Below, in pieces: positions 51,428 through 64,000 of a stretch of DNA of 64,000 bases. The DNA is from Pseudorasbora parva (Eukaryota > Chordata > Actinopteri > Cypriniformes > Gobionidae), in contig NC_090187.1 of assembly GCF_024679245.1 (NCBI RefSeq), forward strand, positions 4,248,370-4,312,369. Direction: 5' to 3'. Position 1 is the first letter of the stretch; every line of letters begins with the position of its first letter. The notes beneath the pieces were generated by a model. The model saw only the letters and a program-made list of their open reading frames with translations. It was not told where the DNA came from and searched no databases. Both the position numbers and the translations under genes were made by a program.

Positions 51428-51450
51428 CCCTCTGCTGGCCAGCAGAGGGC
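51428..51450. promoter_or_regulatory. Back-to-back CTCF-like palindrome in 5' LTR
   Basis: CCCTCTGCTGG is joined directly to its reverse complement CCAGCAGAGGG, followed by C. Each half fits CCASYAGRKGG, and the plus-strand half fits through GGC. The same lies in the 3' LTR at 56244-56266. Binding is not demonstrated. Confidence 0.45.
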
Positions 51451-51574
51451 CCCATCTCCCGAATACTAACATACACGCACCCATTCACCCATCTACACTG
51501 ACTTGCACTACATTTCCCATAAACCCCGTCCTTGGACTTTGATCACCGCCCAGCTGCAGCTTATCAGGACCATG

Positions 51575-51615
51575 TATTTAACAGACTGTGTTCTCTAGGC
51601 AGACGCGAAGTCTTG
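51575..51615 (+). promoter_or_regulatory. LTR promoter: TATA box and probable transcript start
   Basis: TATTTAA at 51575-51581. The expected start lies about 30 bp downstream, at about 51605, where GCGAAGTCTT begins. This would define the start of the R region. Confidence 0.5.
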
Positions 51616-51904
51616 ATTCTGCCACGGCCATCATTTCTGAGCGTTATTTTCCTGTCTGATTCCCTGTTGCTGTTGTGCTTTGTTTATCGTCTACGAACCT
51701 TTGCTGCCTGTCTACTGACCCTTTTGCCTGCCCACTGGACTGTGATTCTTTGCCTGTTATCCCGACCTGTTTGCTTGTTTACCGACCACTCTTCAGCCTG
51801 TTCTACATTGTTGTATCTGCTGTTACCGACCCCTGCCTGTACGACCAAGAGTTCATTCATTAAAGCCTGCTCATGGATCCGATGTTGAGTTCTGAGTCAT
51901 TACA

Positions 51905-51916
51905 GAAGACTTTGCC
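51905..51916 (+). other. Candidate primer-binding site (self-priming type)
   Basis: The sequence next to the 5' LTR shows no obvious tRNA 3'-end complement. AAGACTTTGC (51906-51915) can pair with GCGAAGTCTT at the predicted RNA 5' end (51605-51614): nine Watson-Crick pairs and one G-U. The Tf1/sushi group is known to prime from its own RNA 5' end. Confidence 0.5.
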
Positions 51917-54900
51917 ACCACAGGATCCAGCGGCCTATGAACATCTGTGTACTAACATGGCGGCCCAAGCCAGTCAGATTGCAGCAAACCAGCACCAGCT
52001 GAATCGGTTAACGACGGTCACTGAGGAGCTTGTTAAGGCAGTTCGCAGTCTCCATGACACAGCAGCTACGGCAGCTGTTACACCTACTCCGGCGGCAGCC
52101 TCCATTCCCCGCACGATGGAAACGCCGTCTCATATTAACCCTCGTCTGGCGCTGCCTGAGAAGTTTGACGGCGATTCTACCAGATGTAAGGGCTTTCTGT
52201 TGCAATGCTCGCTCTTCGTTGATCAACAACCAACCCTTTACACCAACGACACTGGTAAGATCGCCTTCGTTTGTTCACTATTGACTGGTAAAGCTTTGGA
52301 GTGGATTACTGCTATATGGCGTCCCGATGGGACAGCATTTTCCTCGTTTCAAGATTTTCTGAGGCAATTTCGGGAAGTTTTTGATCACCCCATGGAGGGG
52401 AAAGGAGCGGGTGATCGCCTCCTCGAGATAGCACAGGGGAGACGGACTGCAGCCGAGTACGCTTTGAGCTTTTGGACCCTGGCGGCGCAGACAACCTGGG
52501 TGAGCGATACTTTAAAGGTTCTGTTCCGCAGAGGGTTAAATCACGAGCTACAGACGGAACTGGCATGTCGAGACGAGGGCAGGGACCTCAACAGCCTTAT
52601 TGAATTGGCCATTAATATCGACAACCTCCAACGGGCTCGACACTCAAGTTCACGGCGCGTCATGCCACCTATGTCTGTTCCTGCACACGAATTCACCGAA
52701 GCCATGCAAGTCAACGCCTACCGCCTGTCCGTGGAGGAAAGAGACCGCCGTCTCTCTAATCGTCTATGTTTGTATTGTGGATTACCAGGTCACCAGCGTA
52801 ACTCATGTCCTGCACGCCCTTCCTCTGAGTCCCAACGACCGGTGAGTGCCTCTTTGACGTCTATTAGCACTATTCAATGTGTAACGATTCCTGTCATATT
52901 ATGGATTAATGGTAATCGTGTCTTTACTGATGCTCTGCTGGACTCAGGTGCAGCGGGTAATTTTATATCAGAGGATTTTGCTAAGACCCATCGTGTTATA
53001 TTAATCCCTTGTTCCACTTCTCTCTCAGTTGAGACGATAGATGGGCGGCCCCTGGGCTCGGGTCTGATAACCCATCTATCTACAGAACTATCGATGTTTG
53101 CTGGCCTCCTTCATAAAGAAAGCATCCAATTCTACATTCTGCCTGTGTCTCACACTCCGGTCATTCTAGGGTTACCATGGTTACGTCTGCATGATCCTCA
53201 GATTTCCTGGAGAGAGGGTCAAATTCTCAAATGGAGTGACCATTGTCAACACACCTGTCTGTCTAAAGTCACACCCATGCATGTCTGCGCCGTTTCCATC
53301 AGTACCACCGTTTCCACCATACCCAACCTGCCTAATGAATATGCCGACCTGGCCGAGGCATTCAGTAAGCAACAAGCCAACACTTTACCACCTCACCGTA
53401 ATTATGACTGCGCCATTGATCTCATTCCAGGTCACACACCCCCTAGAGGTCGCATCTTTCCCTTGTCACAACCTGAATCCGAAGCCATGAAGGAGTACAT
53501 CACGGAGGAACTTGAGAAGGGATTCATCCGCCCCTCTACTTCACCGGCCTCCTCTGGCTTCTTTTTTGTGTGCAAGAAAGATGGAGGATTACGGCCATGC
53601 ATCGACTATCGGCGCCTCAATGAGATCACAGTAAAGTTCCGGTATCCACTGCCACTCGTCCCTTCTGCCCTAGAACAGCTACGCACAGCCTAATACTACA
53701 CCAAGCTGGACTTGAGGTGTGCCTACAACCTGATTCGTATCAGGGAAGGGGACGAATGGAAGATGGCTTTCTCCACAACCACCGGTCACTACGAATATCG
53801 GGTCATGCCGTTCGGACTGGTCAATAGTCCTTCAGTGTTCCAGTCATTCATTAACGACGTGTTCAGAGACATGCTCAACAGGTCAGTGATCGTATACATA
53901 GACGATATTCTTATCTATTCTAACACCCTTGAGGATCATGTGCAACAGGTCAGGGCTGTTCTCCAACGCCTGATTGATCATCAGCTCTACGCCAAGGCCG
54001 AGAAGTGCGAGTTTCACACCACCTCCACTACATTCCTGTGGTATGTCATCAGCCCTGACGGGGTCGCCATGGATGAGGGGAAGGTTACTGCTGTTCTTAA
54101 ATGGCCCGAACCCAGGACATTAAAGGAACTGCAGCGTTTCCTAGGATTTGCAAACTTCTATAGGAGGTTCATTCGCAACTTCAGCACTGTCGTGGCCCCC
54201 TTGACCTCCATGATCAAGAAGGGAGCTCATCACCTTAACTGGTCCGATCTCGCTCGTCAGGCATTCCTTAACCTCAAGCACCGGTTTGTCACGGCTCCCA
54301 TCCTTCGGCATCCGGATCCTTCACAACCATTCACGGTTGAAGTAGACGCCTCCAATACTGGAATAGGAGCCATACTGTCCCAACGCCAGGGTCCTTCGCT
54401 GAAGTTACATCCATGTGCATTCTACTCCCGCAAGCTCAATCCTGCCGAACGTAACTATGACGTGGGTGACCGTGAGCTTCTCGCCATGAAAGCGGCGTTA
54501 GAGGAATGGAGACACTGGCTTGAGGGCTCCAATCATCCTTTCACTGTACTCACAGACCACAAGAATCTCGAGTATCTCCGCACCGCCAAACGCCTGAATC
54601 CATGCCAAGCCAGATGGTCATTGTTCTTCACACGATTCGACTTCTCAGTTACCTACCGGCCCGGGTCGAAGAACACCAAGGCCGACGCCCTGTCCCGTCA
54701 GTTTGAGGAGGAACCTACACTCACCGCACCAGAAACCATCCTCCCATTTAAAATTGTGGTAGCTCCCATTCAGTGGGATCTCATGTCACTTATTCAGCAG
54801 CACAACACCCAGAATGAGATTCCAGTTGCATGTCCGCCTGATAAGGTCTTCGTTCCTGTCGATCTAAGAGATCAAGTAATGAGTCAAGTTCATTGTCATC

Positions 54901-56205
54901 CTTCTACAGGTCATCCGGGTATCACCGCCACGATCCATTTATTACTGAACCGCTTCTGGTGGGAGACATTATCAAGAGATGCTACCTCCTACGTTCAGAA
55001 ATGTCAGATCTGTAACATGCACAAGACATCTAAGCAGCTTCCAGCTGGACTCTTGCAACCACTACCAATTCCTCAACGCCCCTGGTCCCACATTGCCATT
55101 GATTTCATCACAGATCTCCCAGCATCACAGAATAACACCGTCATACTCACCATTATTGACCGGTTCTCCAAAGCCTGCCGTCTGATTCCTCTACCTAAGC
55201 TTCCTACTGCCATGCAGACAGCCGAACACCTGTGTAACTGGGTTTTCCGGCTATACGGATTACCTGAGGACATCGTCTCAGACCGGGGTCCCCAATTCAC
55301 TTCCCGACTATGGTCAGCTTTCTGTCAAGCCCTCAATATTAACATCAGCCTTACCTCCGGCTATCACCCACAGGCCAATGGACAAGTGGAGAGGCTTAAT
55401 CAGGAGCTCAACCGTTTCCTTCGGTCATATTGCAACCAGAGCCAGGATGACTGGGCCCGTTACCTTCTGTGGGCTGAATATGCTCAAAATTCCCTAATTA
55501 AGCCATCGACTGGGCTAACCCCTTTCAAGTGTATACTGGGCTTCCAACCACCCCTGTTTCCGTGGTCAGGAGAACCGACTGACGTACCGGCAGTTAACGA
55601 CTGGATGAATAGGAGTGAGGAGACATGGAATCAGGCCCATGTTCATCTACAACAGGCTGTACGACGACAGAGGGAACAGGCGAATCGCAGGCGTCGCTCT
55701 GGCCCGGAGTATCAGCCCGGTCAGTGGGTATGGCTATCCACCCGAGACCTTCGCCTCAGACTCCCCTGCAAGAAATTAAGTCCAAGGTACGTGGGTCCAT
55801 TTCAAATTGTCCGACAAATCACACCTGTTTCATTCCGTTTGGCTTTACCCAATACTTATCGCATTTCTCCCACTTTTCATGTGTCCCTGCTCAAGCCCGC
55901 TGCTGGTCCCAGAGAGGAGGGAGAGGGGAGGTCCCGTGAACAGGCCCCTCAACCCATCACAGTAGAGGGCGAGGAGGCTTACCAGGTACGAGAGCTGCTC
56001 GACTCCAGACGTCGGGGACGTATCCTCCAGTATCTGGTCGACTGGGAGGGGTACGGTCCAGAGGAACAATCCTGGGTCAACTCAGAGGACATTCTAGACC
56101 CCAACCTCATTGAAGAGTTCCATCGAACTCACCCTGAAAGACCGGCCCCCCGACCACGAGGAAGACCCCGACGTCGTTTACCTCCTCGCGCCAGGAGTCG
56201 CTCAC

Positions 56206-56215
56206 AGGGGAGGGG
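56206..56215 (+). other. Polypurine tract
   Basis: AGGGGAGGGG, three bases before the 3' LTR, the expected plus-strand DNA primer. It lies inside the coding frame. Confidence 0.8.
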
Positions 56216-56218
56216 CTC

Positions 56219-56720
56219 TGTCACGGAGACGAACCCCGTGATTCCCTCTGCTGGCCAGCAGAGGGCCCCATCTCCCGAATACTAACATACACGCACCCAT
56301 TCACCCATCTACACTGACTTGCACTACATTTCCCATAAACCCCGTCCTTGGACTTTGATCACCGCCCAGCTGCAGCTTATCAGGACCATGTATTTAACAG
56401 ACTGTGTTCTCTAGGCAGACGCGAAGTCTTGATTCTGCCACGGCCATCATTTCTGAGCGTTATTTTCCTGTCTGATTCCCTGTTGCTGTTGTGCTTTGTT
56501 TATCGTCTACGAACCTTTGCTGCCTGTCTACTGACCCTTTTGCCTGCCCACTGGACTGTGATTCTTTGCCTGTTATCCCGACCTGTTTGCTTGTTTACCG
56601 ACCACTCTTCAGCCTGTTCTACATTGTTGTATCTGCTGTTACCGACCCCTGCCTGTACGACCAAGAGTTCATTCATTAAAGCCTGCTCATGGATCCGATG
56701 TTGAGTTCTGAGTCATTACA
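56219..56720 (+). repeat. Chromovirus 3' LTR
   Basis: Same 502 bp as the 5' LTR, with no difference found on reading. The gag-pol frame runs into it and stops at 56283-56285. Includes a second copy of the CTCF-like palindrome (56244-56265). Confidence 0.97.
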
Positions 56721-57221
56721 CCTACTGGTGCCCGAATGGATCCGAGATTCACCCAGAAAACAGTGAAGTTTGGTGGAGGAAAAATCATGGTCTGGGGTTA
56801 CATCCAGAATGGGGGTGTGCGAGAGATCTGCAGGGTGGAAGGCAACATCAATAGTCTAAAATACCAAGAAATCTTAGCTACCTCTTATATTCCCAACCAT
56901 AAAAGAGGCCAAATTCTGCAGCAGGACGGTGCTCTATCGCATACTTCCATCTCCACATCAAAGTTCCTCAAGGCGAAGAAGATCAAGATGCTCCAGGATT
57001 GGCCAGCCCAGTCACCAGACATGAACATCATTGAGCATATGTGGGGTAGGATGAAAGAGGACGCATGGAAGTCGAAACCAAAGAATATTTATGAACTCTG
57101 GGAGGCATGCAAGACTGCTTTCTTAGGTATTCCTGATGACTTCATCAATAAATTGTATGCATCCTTGCCAAACCGCATGGATGCAGTCCTTCAAGCTCAT
57201 GGAAGTCATACAAGATATTAA
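56721..57221 (+). pseudogene. Tc1-like DD35E transposase, C-terminal catalytic piece
   Basis: Begins with the duplicated CCTAC and continues the frame of the upstream piece: MDPRFTQKTVKFGGGKIMVW, then Asp at 56925 (QQDGALSHTS) and Glu at 57033 (MNIIEHMWG) with 35 residues between them, one more than the usual Tc1 spacing. Ends LYASLPNRMDAVLQAHG...RY, stop 57219-57221. No internal stop, so this half is intact; it is separated from its N-terminus by 5.3 kb. Confidence 0.9.
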
Positions 57222-57418
57222 ATTTGAATCTCACAGCACCACAACTTAATTTGCTGACATATTTTTGTATTTGCAGTAAATTTGTTCAATTTCTGTATAG
57301 GCGACAAAACTTTTGTCTTGCCAAAATTTGACCTTTCTGTCTTGATTAAATGATAAATATTTTTTCTGTGAAAATTATTTATTTCAGTGCATTAAACATC
57401 AGTCCCTGACATTAAATA

Positions 57419-57487
57419 CAGTCCCTGACAAAAGTCTTGTCGCTTATCTATTTTCTAGATAAGCGACAAGACTTTTGTCAGGGACTG
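57419..57487. repeat. 69-bp palindrome made of two Tc1 termini
   Basis: CAGTCCCTGACAAAAGTCTT-GTCGCTTATCTA, a short AT loop, then the exact inverse to GGGACTG. TA stands on both sides. It duplicates the left terminus next to the right terminus of element 5. A partial ATCAGTCCCTGACATTAAAT lies just upstream at 57397. Confidence 0.9.
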
Positions 57488-57489
57488 TA

Positions 57490-57803
57490 TTTAATTTTTT
57501 TGTAGAATATACATTTTTGCTTAATTTTGTTAGATAGCAAACCCTTCAAGAACAACCTGGAAACAATAACGGATGTATTATGGAAACAACATGTCCTCCA
57601 ACCAATATGCATATATAGGTCGTTTGTCACTTCCTTGAAATACGACCCACAGGAGCGTTTACTAAAGTTGCGCCCCTATCGACAATATTTTAATGAATTA
57701 AATACGACGCACAGGATCGTTTTCTAAAGTTGTGCTCCTATTGACAGCAGGACACTTTCATTTTAAAGCATTTTTCCCTTTTATCTGCTGAATATTTCAG
57801 GTT
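57490..57803. other. No gene; short direct repeat
   Basis: ACGACCCACAGGAGCGTTTA-CTAAAGTTGCGCCCCTAT (57644-57681) recurs as ACGACGCACAGGATCGTTTT-CTAAAGTTGTGCTCCTAT (57705-57742). Possibly part of a larger interspersed repeat that includes the SINE-like segment beyond. Confidence 0.5.
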
Positions 57804-57805
57804 TT

Positions 57806-57925
57806 GCATAGCTCAGTTGGTAAAGCCTTGCAATATACATCAACAACATGTGATCATGCGGTCGTGAGTTTCATCCCAGGGAACACATGTGCTCATAAAG
57901 TGTGTATGCACAATAAACCACTGGG
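57806..57925 (+). mobile_element. tRNA-derived SINE fragment
   Basis: TAGCTCAGTTGGTAAAGCCT carries a good pol III A box. GTCGTGAGTTTCATCCCAGG is a degraded B box (GGTTCGATCCC type), followed by GGGAACACATG. The distance between boxes fits a tRNA-like head. The B box is mutated and no cloverleaf closes, so it is a SINE head and not a tRNA gene. Confidence 0.75.
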
Positions 57926-60390
57926 TAGGTATAGGGATGGGGTGGGTGTTGTTGTAAATAAAATAAAAACATGTTTTGCTAAATGGAAATATGACAAATG
58001 GTAGTAAAAAGTCCAGATAAGCAGTATAAAGCTCAGAAAGCTTTGTGCACACGGGCTCCTATCAGCTTCTAAAACCCCTGGCCCAAGAGCTTCTCGCTGG
58101 GCATTTGCTGAGAGTGGTTTTGTTTCGGCTATCACAGGTGACCTGAGTCAGGGCCATCGGAATCTGTTTATTGTACTTTTATTTGAAGTTTGAAGAGGTT
58201 TAAAGTAAATGCTGTTTTTCCACAACAGCCAAAAGGAAAAACAAATTGTTTTACTTGATACTTGATTCTAAAACTAGCTATAATACCATTTTTGTATATC
58301 CTTCATGTATCCTTCATGTATCATGTGCAGCACAGCATATACAGTAGGCTATCTAACTAAGGTAAAGGGATGTGTAGCATTGCACAAGTACTACTACCAT
58401 GTAATGTTAATACAGTCTTGTTACCTTTCTCATAAGCTTAATTGAATTGGTCTAAATAGAGAAAAATTATCATGAACATTTTTGTCTAAAGACTATAAAT
58501 AAGAAGTTACTTAAATTAATGTTGGCAATGGCAGTTTGACTAAAAGTAATGACTAAAACTTGACAAAAATGCAATGTCTTTGTTGACTAAAACTAGACTC
58601 AAACTATGAAAGACATAATGACTAAGATGTGACTAAGACTAATCAGCATTTTCGTCTAAAGACGGAAGACTAAGACTACATCAAAATGGCTGCCAAAGGT
58701 TAGACTCGTGGGGAGATTTCTGTAAAATACAAATGCAGGTTACTTTCTTTCTGTGTCATGGCATCTGTGGAAGTTTACTTCAATAAGTAACATGCCTTCA
58801 TTTTGTTCTTACATTATAACGTTGGCATACATTCTAATCATAACTAAAACGATCAATGCAGTCCGCTTCATTAGTGAACTCCACACAAAAGAGGTGTAAA
58901 ACCAGTTACATTGTTTGTGTGAACAAACGCATTGGACGGAAATCACCAAGCTGCTCACATTCCCTGCGGATAACGGAATCTTTAATGAATGGTTATCAAG
59001 CGTTCTGCACAGGAGTTACTACTGCAGCACACCTGGAAAAGAGAATAGTTGTGCAGCTGTCATTTAGCACCCACCGTTGTTTTAGTGACTGAAGGATGTT
59101 ACATCAATCCCATACCTTTAACTCTAATGTGAAAAGGAAATAAACTATAGCCTGTAGCTTAATAACCAATAGCATCCTAGATATTAAATTTGCCAGCTGG
59201 CTAATTTGTTGATGGTTTGACAGGAGTACAGCATTGCTAATGATTGTTATTCACAAAGAAGAGTTCTGTAATCAAAACATGGTTGTTATGAATGACTCAG
59301 TCTTGTTGTGAAAGACACGCCAAGTATCAGAGTATTGACAAATTTACAGTGCCGCCTACAGCAACAACACAAATGCTAATCCAGGTGGTTTGCGTCGCAG
59401 TCAGGTTATCCAGGCCCGAATAGAATTGCCTTGAGGAAAAGGCTGTTTATTCTTTTACTGGACTGTAGCAGAGAAATTTCCCCAAAGGTGCGCCCTCAAT
59501 ATTTTATGATCTTTATTTCAACGGCTACTATGAAAATGCACGAAAGCATTGGCTGTGATTGTAGTGTAATGTGTTGAATAAGAGCCGATCATGTTTCTTC
59601 AGGCCTAATATAGTCTGCAAATGGGATCTTTAAATTCCCCTTTCATCACAGAAAGGCTAACAAGCTAATCACTGATGCCAGCTGCTATCTCTGGGCTAGA
59701 AAGTTCAGCGTGTCCAAAAACTAGGGTGACCAGATGTCCCGGTTTATCCGGGACATTCCCTGATTCACAAGGTGTGTCCTGACAGTTCACTAAACACTGT
59801 AAATATGTCTAGTTTTCAGGCTCACAGACTTTTTTTTTTTTTTCATTGCATGTTCAATTCCTAAAAAAGTTTGTTTCTCGATTTATATTAGGTATCTTAC
59901 TCTGAGCCTTCCATTCCCTTTTAATCCATCCTTAAACCTACCCATACCACTAATCTTACCTGTGTCCCACCTCAATAGCAGCAGCAAGAGTATTTTGCAA
60001 TACAATATGAATGAATACAATAAGTACATTGCACTTTTTGATGTAAGTACATAATAGTTAAAAGGTTTTTTTTAGCAAAGCTTACCATGTATTTGGCTAT
60101 CATAACAAGAGCTTCTTAAATTTGAGCTCACTAAGCCATAGAAATAGCCACACAAATACATGTTAACAAGTTAAAAGAAGCCGATCCATTTTTTTGCATG
60201 AAAGTGCATGTGAGGTGGTTTGCTGTAAAAGAAAAAAAAACAAAACAAAAAAACTCTGGTTTGGACAACCTGATCTACCCAGCGCTTGCCAAAATTGTCA
60301 AAAAGAAGTGTGCTTACTATTGATTGTGCACTTGTGTTCTTCAAATATCAAAAGTATATGAAAAAAAAAACTGTATTCCAGATAATAATA
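57926..60390. other. No gene; several repeat-like patches
   Basis: 58470-58700 is a degenerate repeat of GACTAAAACT/GACTAAGA words. 59724-59760 begins TAGGGTGACCAGATGTCCCG with a small ATGTCCCGG...CCGGGACAT hairpin, related to 21330-21403. 59330-59720 is unique, GC-moderate sequence that could be regulatory. No exon was recognised. Confidence 0.4.
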
Positions 60391-60394
60391 CAAT

Positions 60395-60900
60395 ATTAAT
60401 TCAATAAAAGGCCACTTAAGTGCATTTCAAGGGTACACTTTCATAACTATGAATGTCAAAAGTTTTACTTTTAAAATAAATTTAAAATCAAGTTTGTTGT
60501 GCTTTAAAGTAGTACACTTATTTTGATATGTTGACTAATATACTAAATCACATGCAAAGTACTTGATTACATTTTTAACTGTAGTGTTATTTGATATTAC
60601 ATTTAAACTTCATTATTACTCATTTTTAATTACACATATATTTAAATGCATGACATAGTTTCAGTAGAAATGACTTCAAAGTATATTATACCTTAAATGT
60701 GTCACCGTACATTCACTAGTAAGCTTTAACCGTTTTTCAAAGACAATATAATTAGTTGTGAAATTCATAAAAAAAATCAACAAAGCACACTTAAGCTAAC
60801 ATACATTTTAACTATAATAAATATTCATTTATTTATAAATAATATGCAATTAAGTGTCTGGAAACATTACATTCAGTTTTCACCTAAGTAATCATGCTAA
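60395..60900 (+). repeat. Dispersed AT-rich repeat, copy 2 (partner at 36955-37570)
   Basis: Shares TAACTGTAGTGTTATTTGAT-ATTACA and the later AATATGCAATTAAGTG...GAAACATTACATTCAGTTTT with copy 1, same orientation. Noncoding. Confidence 0.65.
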
Positions 60901-63763
<2,863 letters not shown>

Positions 63764-64000
63764 TTTATTTTTTTTTCATTTTTGACAAAAGTATAATTCA
63801 TGTAAACAGCAGGGGGTGATCTTACATCAAAGGAGCAGTACTTGGCATTCATAGATCCAAGTGGTTTTCTAAGAAACATTTCCTTTGCATCTGTTAATAT
63901 GCAAAAACAGAGGGCTTATTAATCTACACTGTGACAACCAAACGTGATATCAGCTGCGTTATTTTCCATGAGGAAAACAGCTCAATGAACATACAAAATG
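63764..64000. other. No gene recognised
   Basis: Short unique flank at the end of the window. Confidence 0.4.

Larger units (their letters stand above)
51403..51904 (+). repeat. Chromovirus 5' LTR
   Basis: 502 bp, TGTCACGGAGACG...GAGTCATTACA. Carries a TATA-like TATTTAA (51575-51581), a poly(A) signal ATTAAA (51859-51864), a CTCF-like palindrome (51428-51449) and, 32 bp before its end, the gag start codon. The 118-codon frame inside it is duplicated in the 3' LTR and is not a gene. Confidence 0.97.
51873..56285 (+). pseudogene. gag-pol: Chromovirus gag-pol polyprotein with one in-frame stop
   Basis: One frame of 1,470 codons, interrupted only by TAA at 53691-53693 (codon 607). Gag includes a CCHC zinc knuckle (Cys299, Cys302, His307, Cys312). 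The protease motif DSGA is at 357-360. Reverse transcriptase spans about 500-700 with the YIDD box at 675-678; the stop falls six codons before the first catalytic Asp (613). RNase H has Asp825. Integrase has an HHCC finger (about 1007-1045) and Asp1077, Asp1137, Glu1173 (DD35E). A chromodomain (about 1370-1420, YQVRELL...[15 protein letters not shown]) precedes a basic Arg/Pro-rich tail. Chromodomains of this group bind modified histones and steer integration. The first 11 codons lie in the 5' LTR and the last 22 or so in the 3' LTR. All other signature residues are present; the stop would give a Gag-protease-partial RT product. Confidence 0.95.
51403..56720 (+). mobile_element. Ty3/Gypsy chromovirus LTR retrotransposon
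   Basis: 5,318 bp with LTRs 51403-51904 and 56219-56720, each 502 bp, TG...CA, flanked by the 5-bp duplication CCTAC (51398-51402, 56721-56725). By eye the two LTRs are identical, pointing to a very recent insertion. One long gag-pol frame with zinc knuckle, protease, reverse transcriptase, RNase H, integrase and a C-terminal chromodomain places it among the vertebrate chromoviruses (sushi/Tf1-like group). No envelope frame. One in-frame stop interrupts pol. It sits inside the transposase of a DD35E Tc1-like element, in the same orientation. Confidence 0.97.
50563..57487 (+). mobile_element. Tc1-like transposon, DD35E, interrupted by a chromovirus (element 5)
   Basis: Left end CAGTCCCTGACAAAAGTCTT-GTCGCTT after TA (50561-50562); right end is the exact inverse, AAGCGACAAGACTTTTGTCA-GGGACTG, before TA (57488-57489). 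Without the 5.3-kb retrotransposon and its duplicated CCTAC the element is about 1.6 kb, normal for Tc1. The transposase is split into 50901-51402 and 56721-57221. The last 69 bp before the right TA are a palindrome holding both termini. Confidence 0.93.

Noticed and set aside
51532..51888. 118-codon frame, duplicated exactly at 56348-56704
   Set aside because: Lies within the two LTRs; duplicate frames are a result of LTR identity.
57806..57925. Possible tRNA gene
   Set aside because: A good A box but the B box is mutated and no cloverleaf closes; best read as a SINE head.

Overview
The window looks like intergenic, transposon-rich DNA from a teleost fish, most likely a cyprinid. The reasons are several different Tc1-like elements, hAT, piggyBac and THAP/TTAA-type DNA transposons, a chromodomain Ty3/Gypsy (chromovirus) element, a tRNA-derived SINE fragment and very long (AT)n, (GT)n, (CT)n and (ATCT)n arrays. 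I recognise no host protein-coding gene, rRNA or intact tRNA. Every long open frame I can explain belongs to a transposon or is a by-product of a repeat.

Layout: 1-4.5 kb is unique sequence with a CATGCTA minisatellite and tetra- and dinucleotide arrays. 4.5-6.3 kb is a decayed Tc1-like element joined to a LINE-like 3' tail. 8-10.1 kb is a THAP-bearing, TTAA-flanked (Kolobok-like) element that has itself been invaded, followed by a piggyBac remnant. 11.67-14.88 kb is a 3.2-kb foldback transposon: an almost continuous palindrome with 8-bp target duplications, two kinds of internal tandem array and a terminal-exon-like segment in each arm. 17.6-19.2 kb is a full-length but dead DD34E Tc1-like element. 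21.4-21.7 kb is a solo LTR. 24.7-27.1 kb is one TTAA-flanked element nested in another. 30.5-34.4 kb holds a Tc1 fragment and a hAT transposase pseudogene split by a TTAA-flanked element. 35.6-38.5 kb holds dispersed repeats and hairpins. 41-43.5 kb is a multi-layer nest (Tc1 > CACTGT element > TTAA element, plus a retroposon tail). 45.0-45.35 kb is a TTAA MITE. 50.56-57.49 kb is a DD35E Tc1-like element split by a recently inserted chromovirus with LTRs identical by eye. The remainder is unique sequence, some of it GC-richer with homeodomain-type TAATTA sites, which could hold conserved regulatory elements.

The features most worth following up are the foldback element, whose two strands each read splice-donor array > centre > acceptor-like exon > poly(A) signal, and the chromovirus. 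In the chromovirus the reading frame begins inside the 5' LTR and ends inside the 3' LTR, there is a candidate self-priming site, and each LTR carries a back-to-back CTCF-like palindrome. Family names come from recalled motifs and visible structure; no database search was possible.
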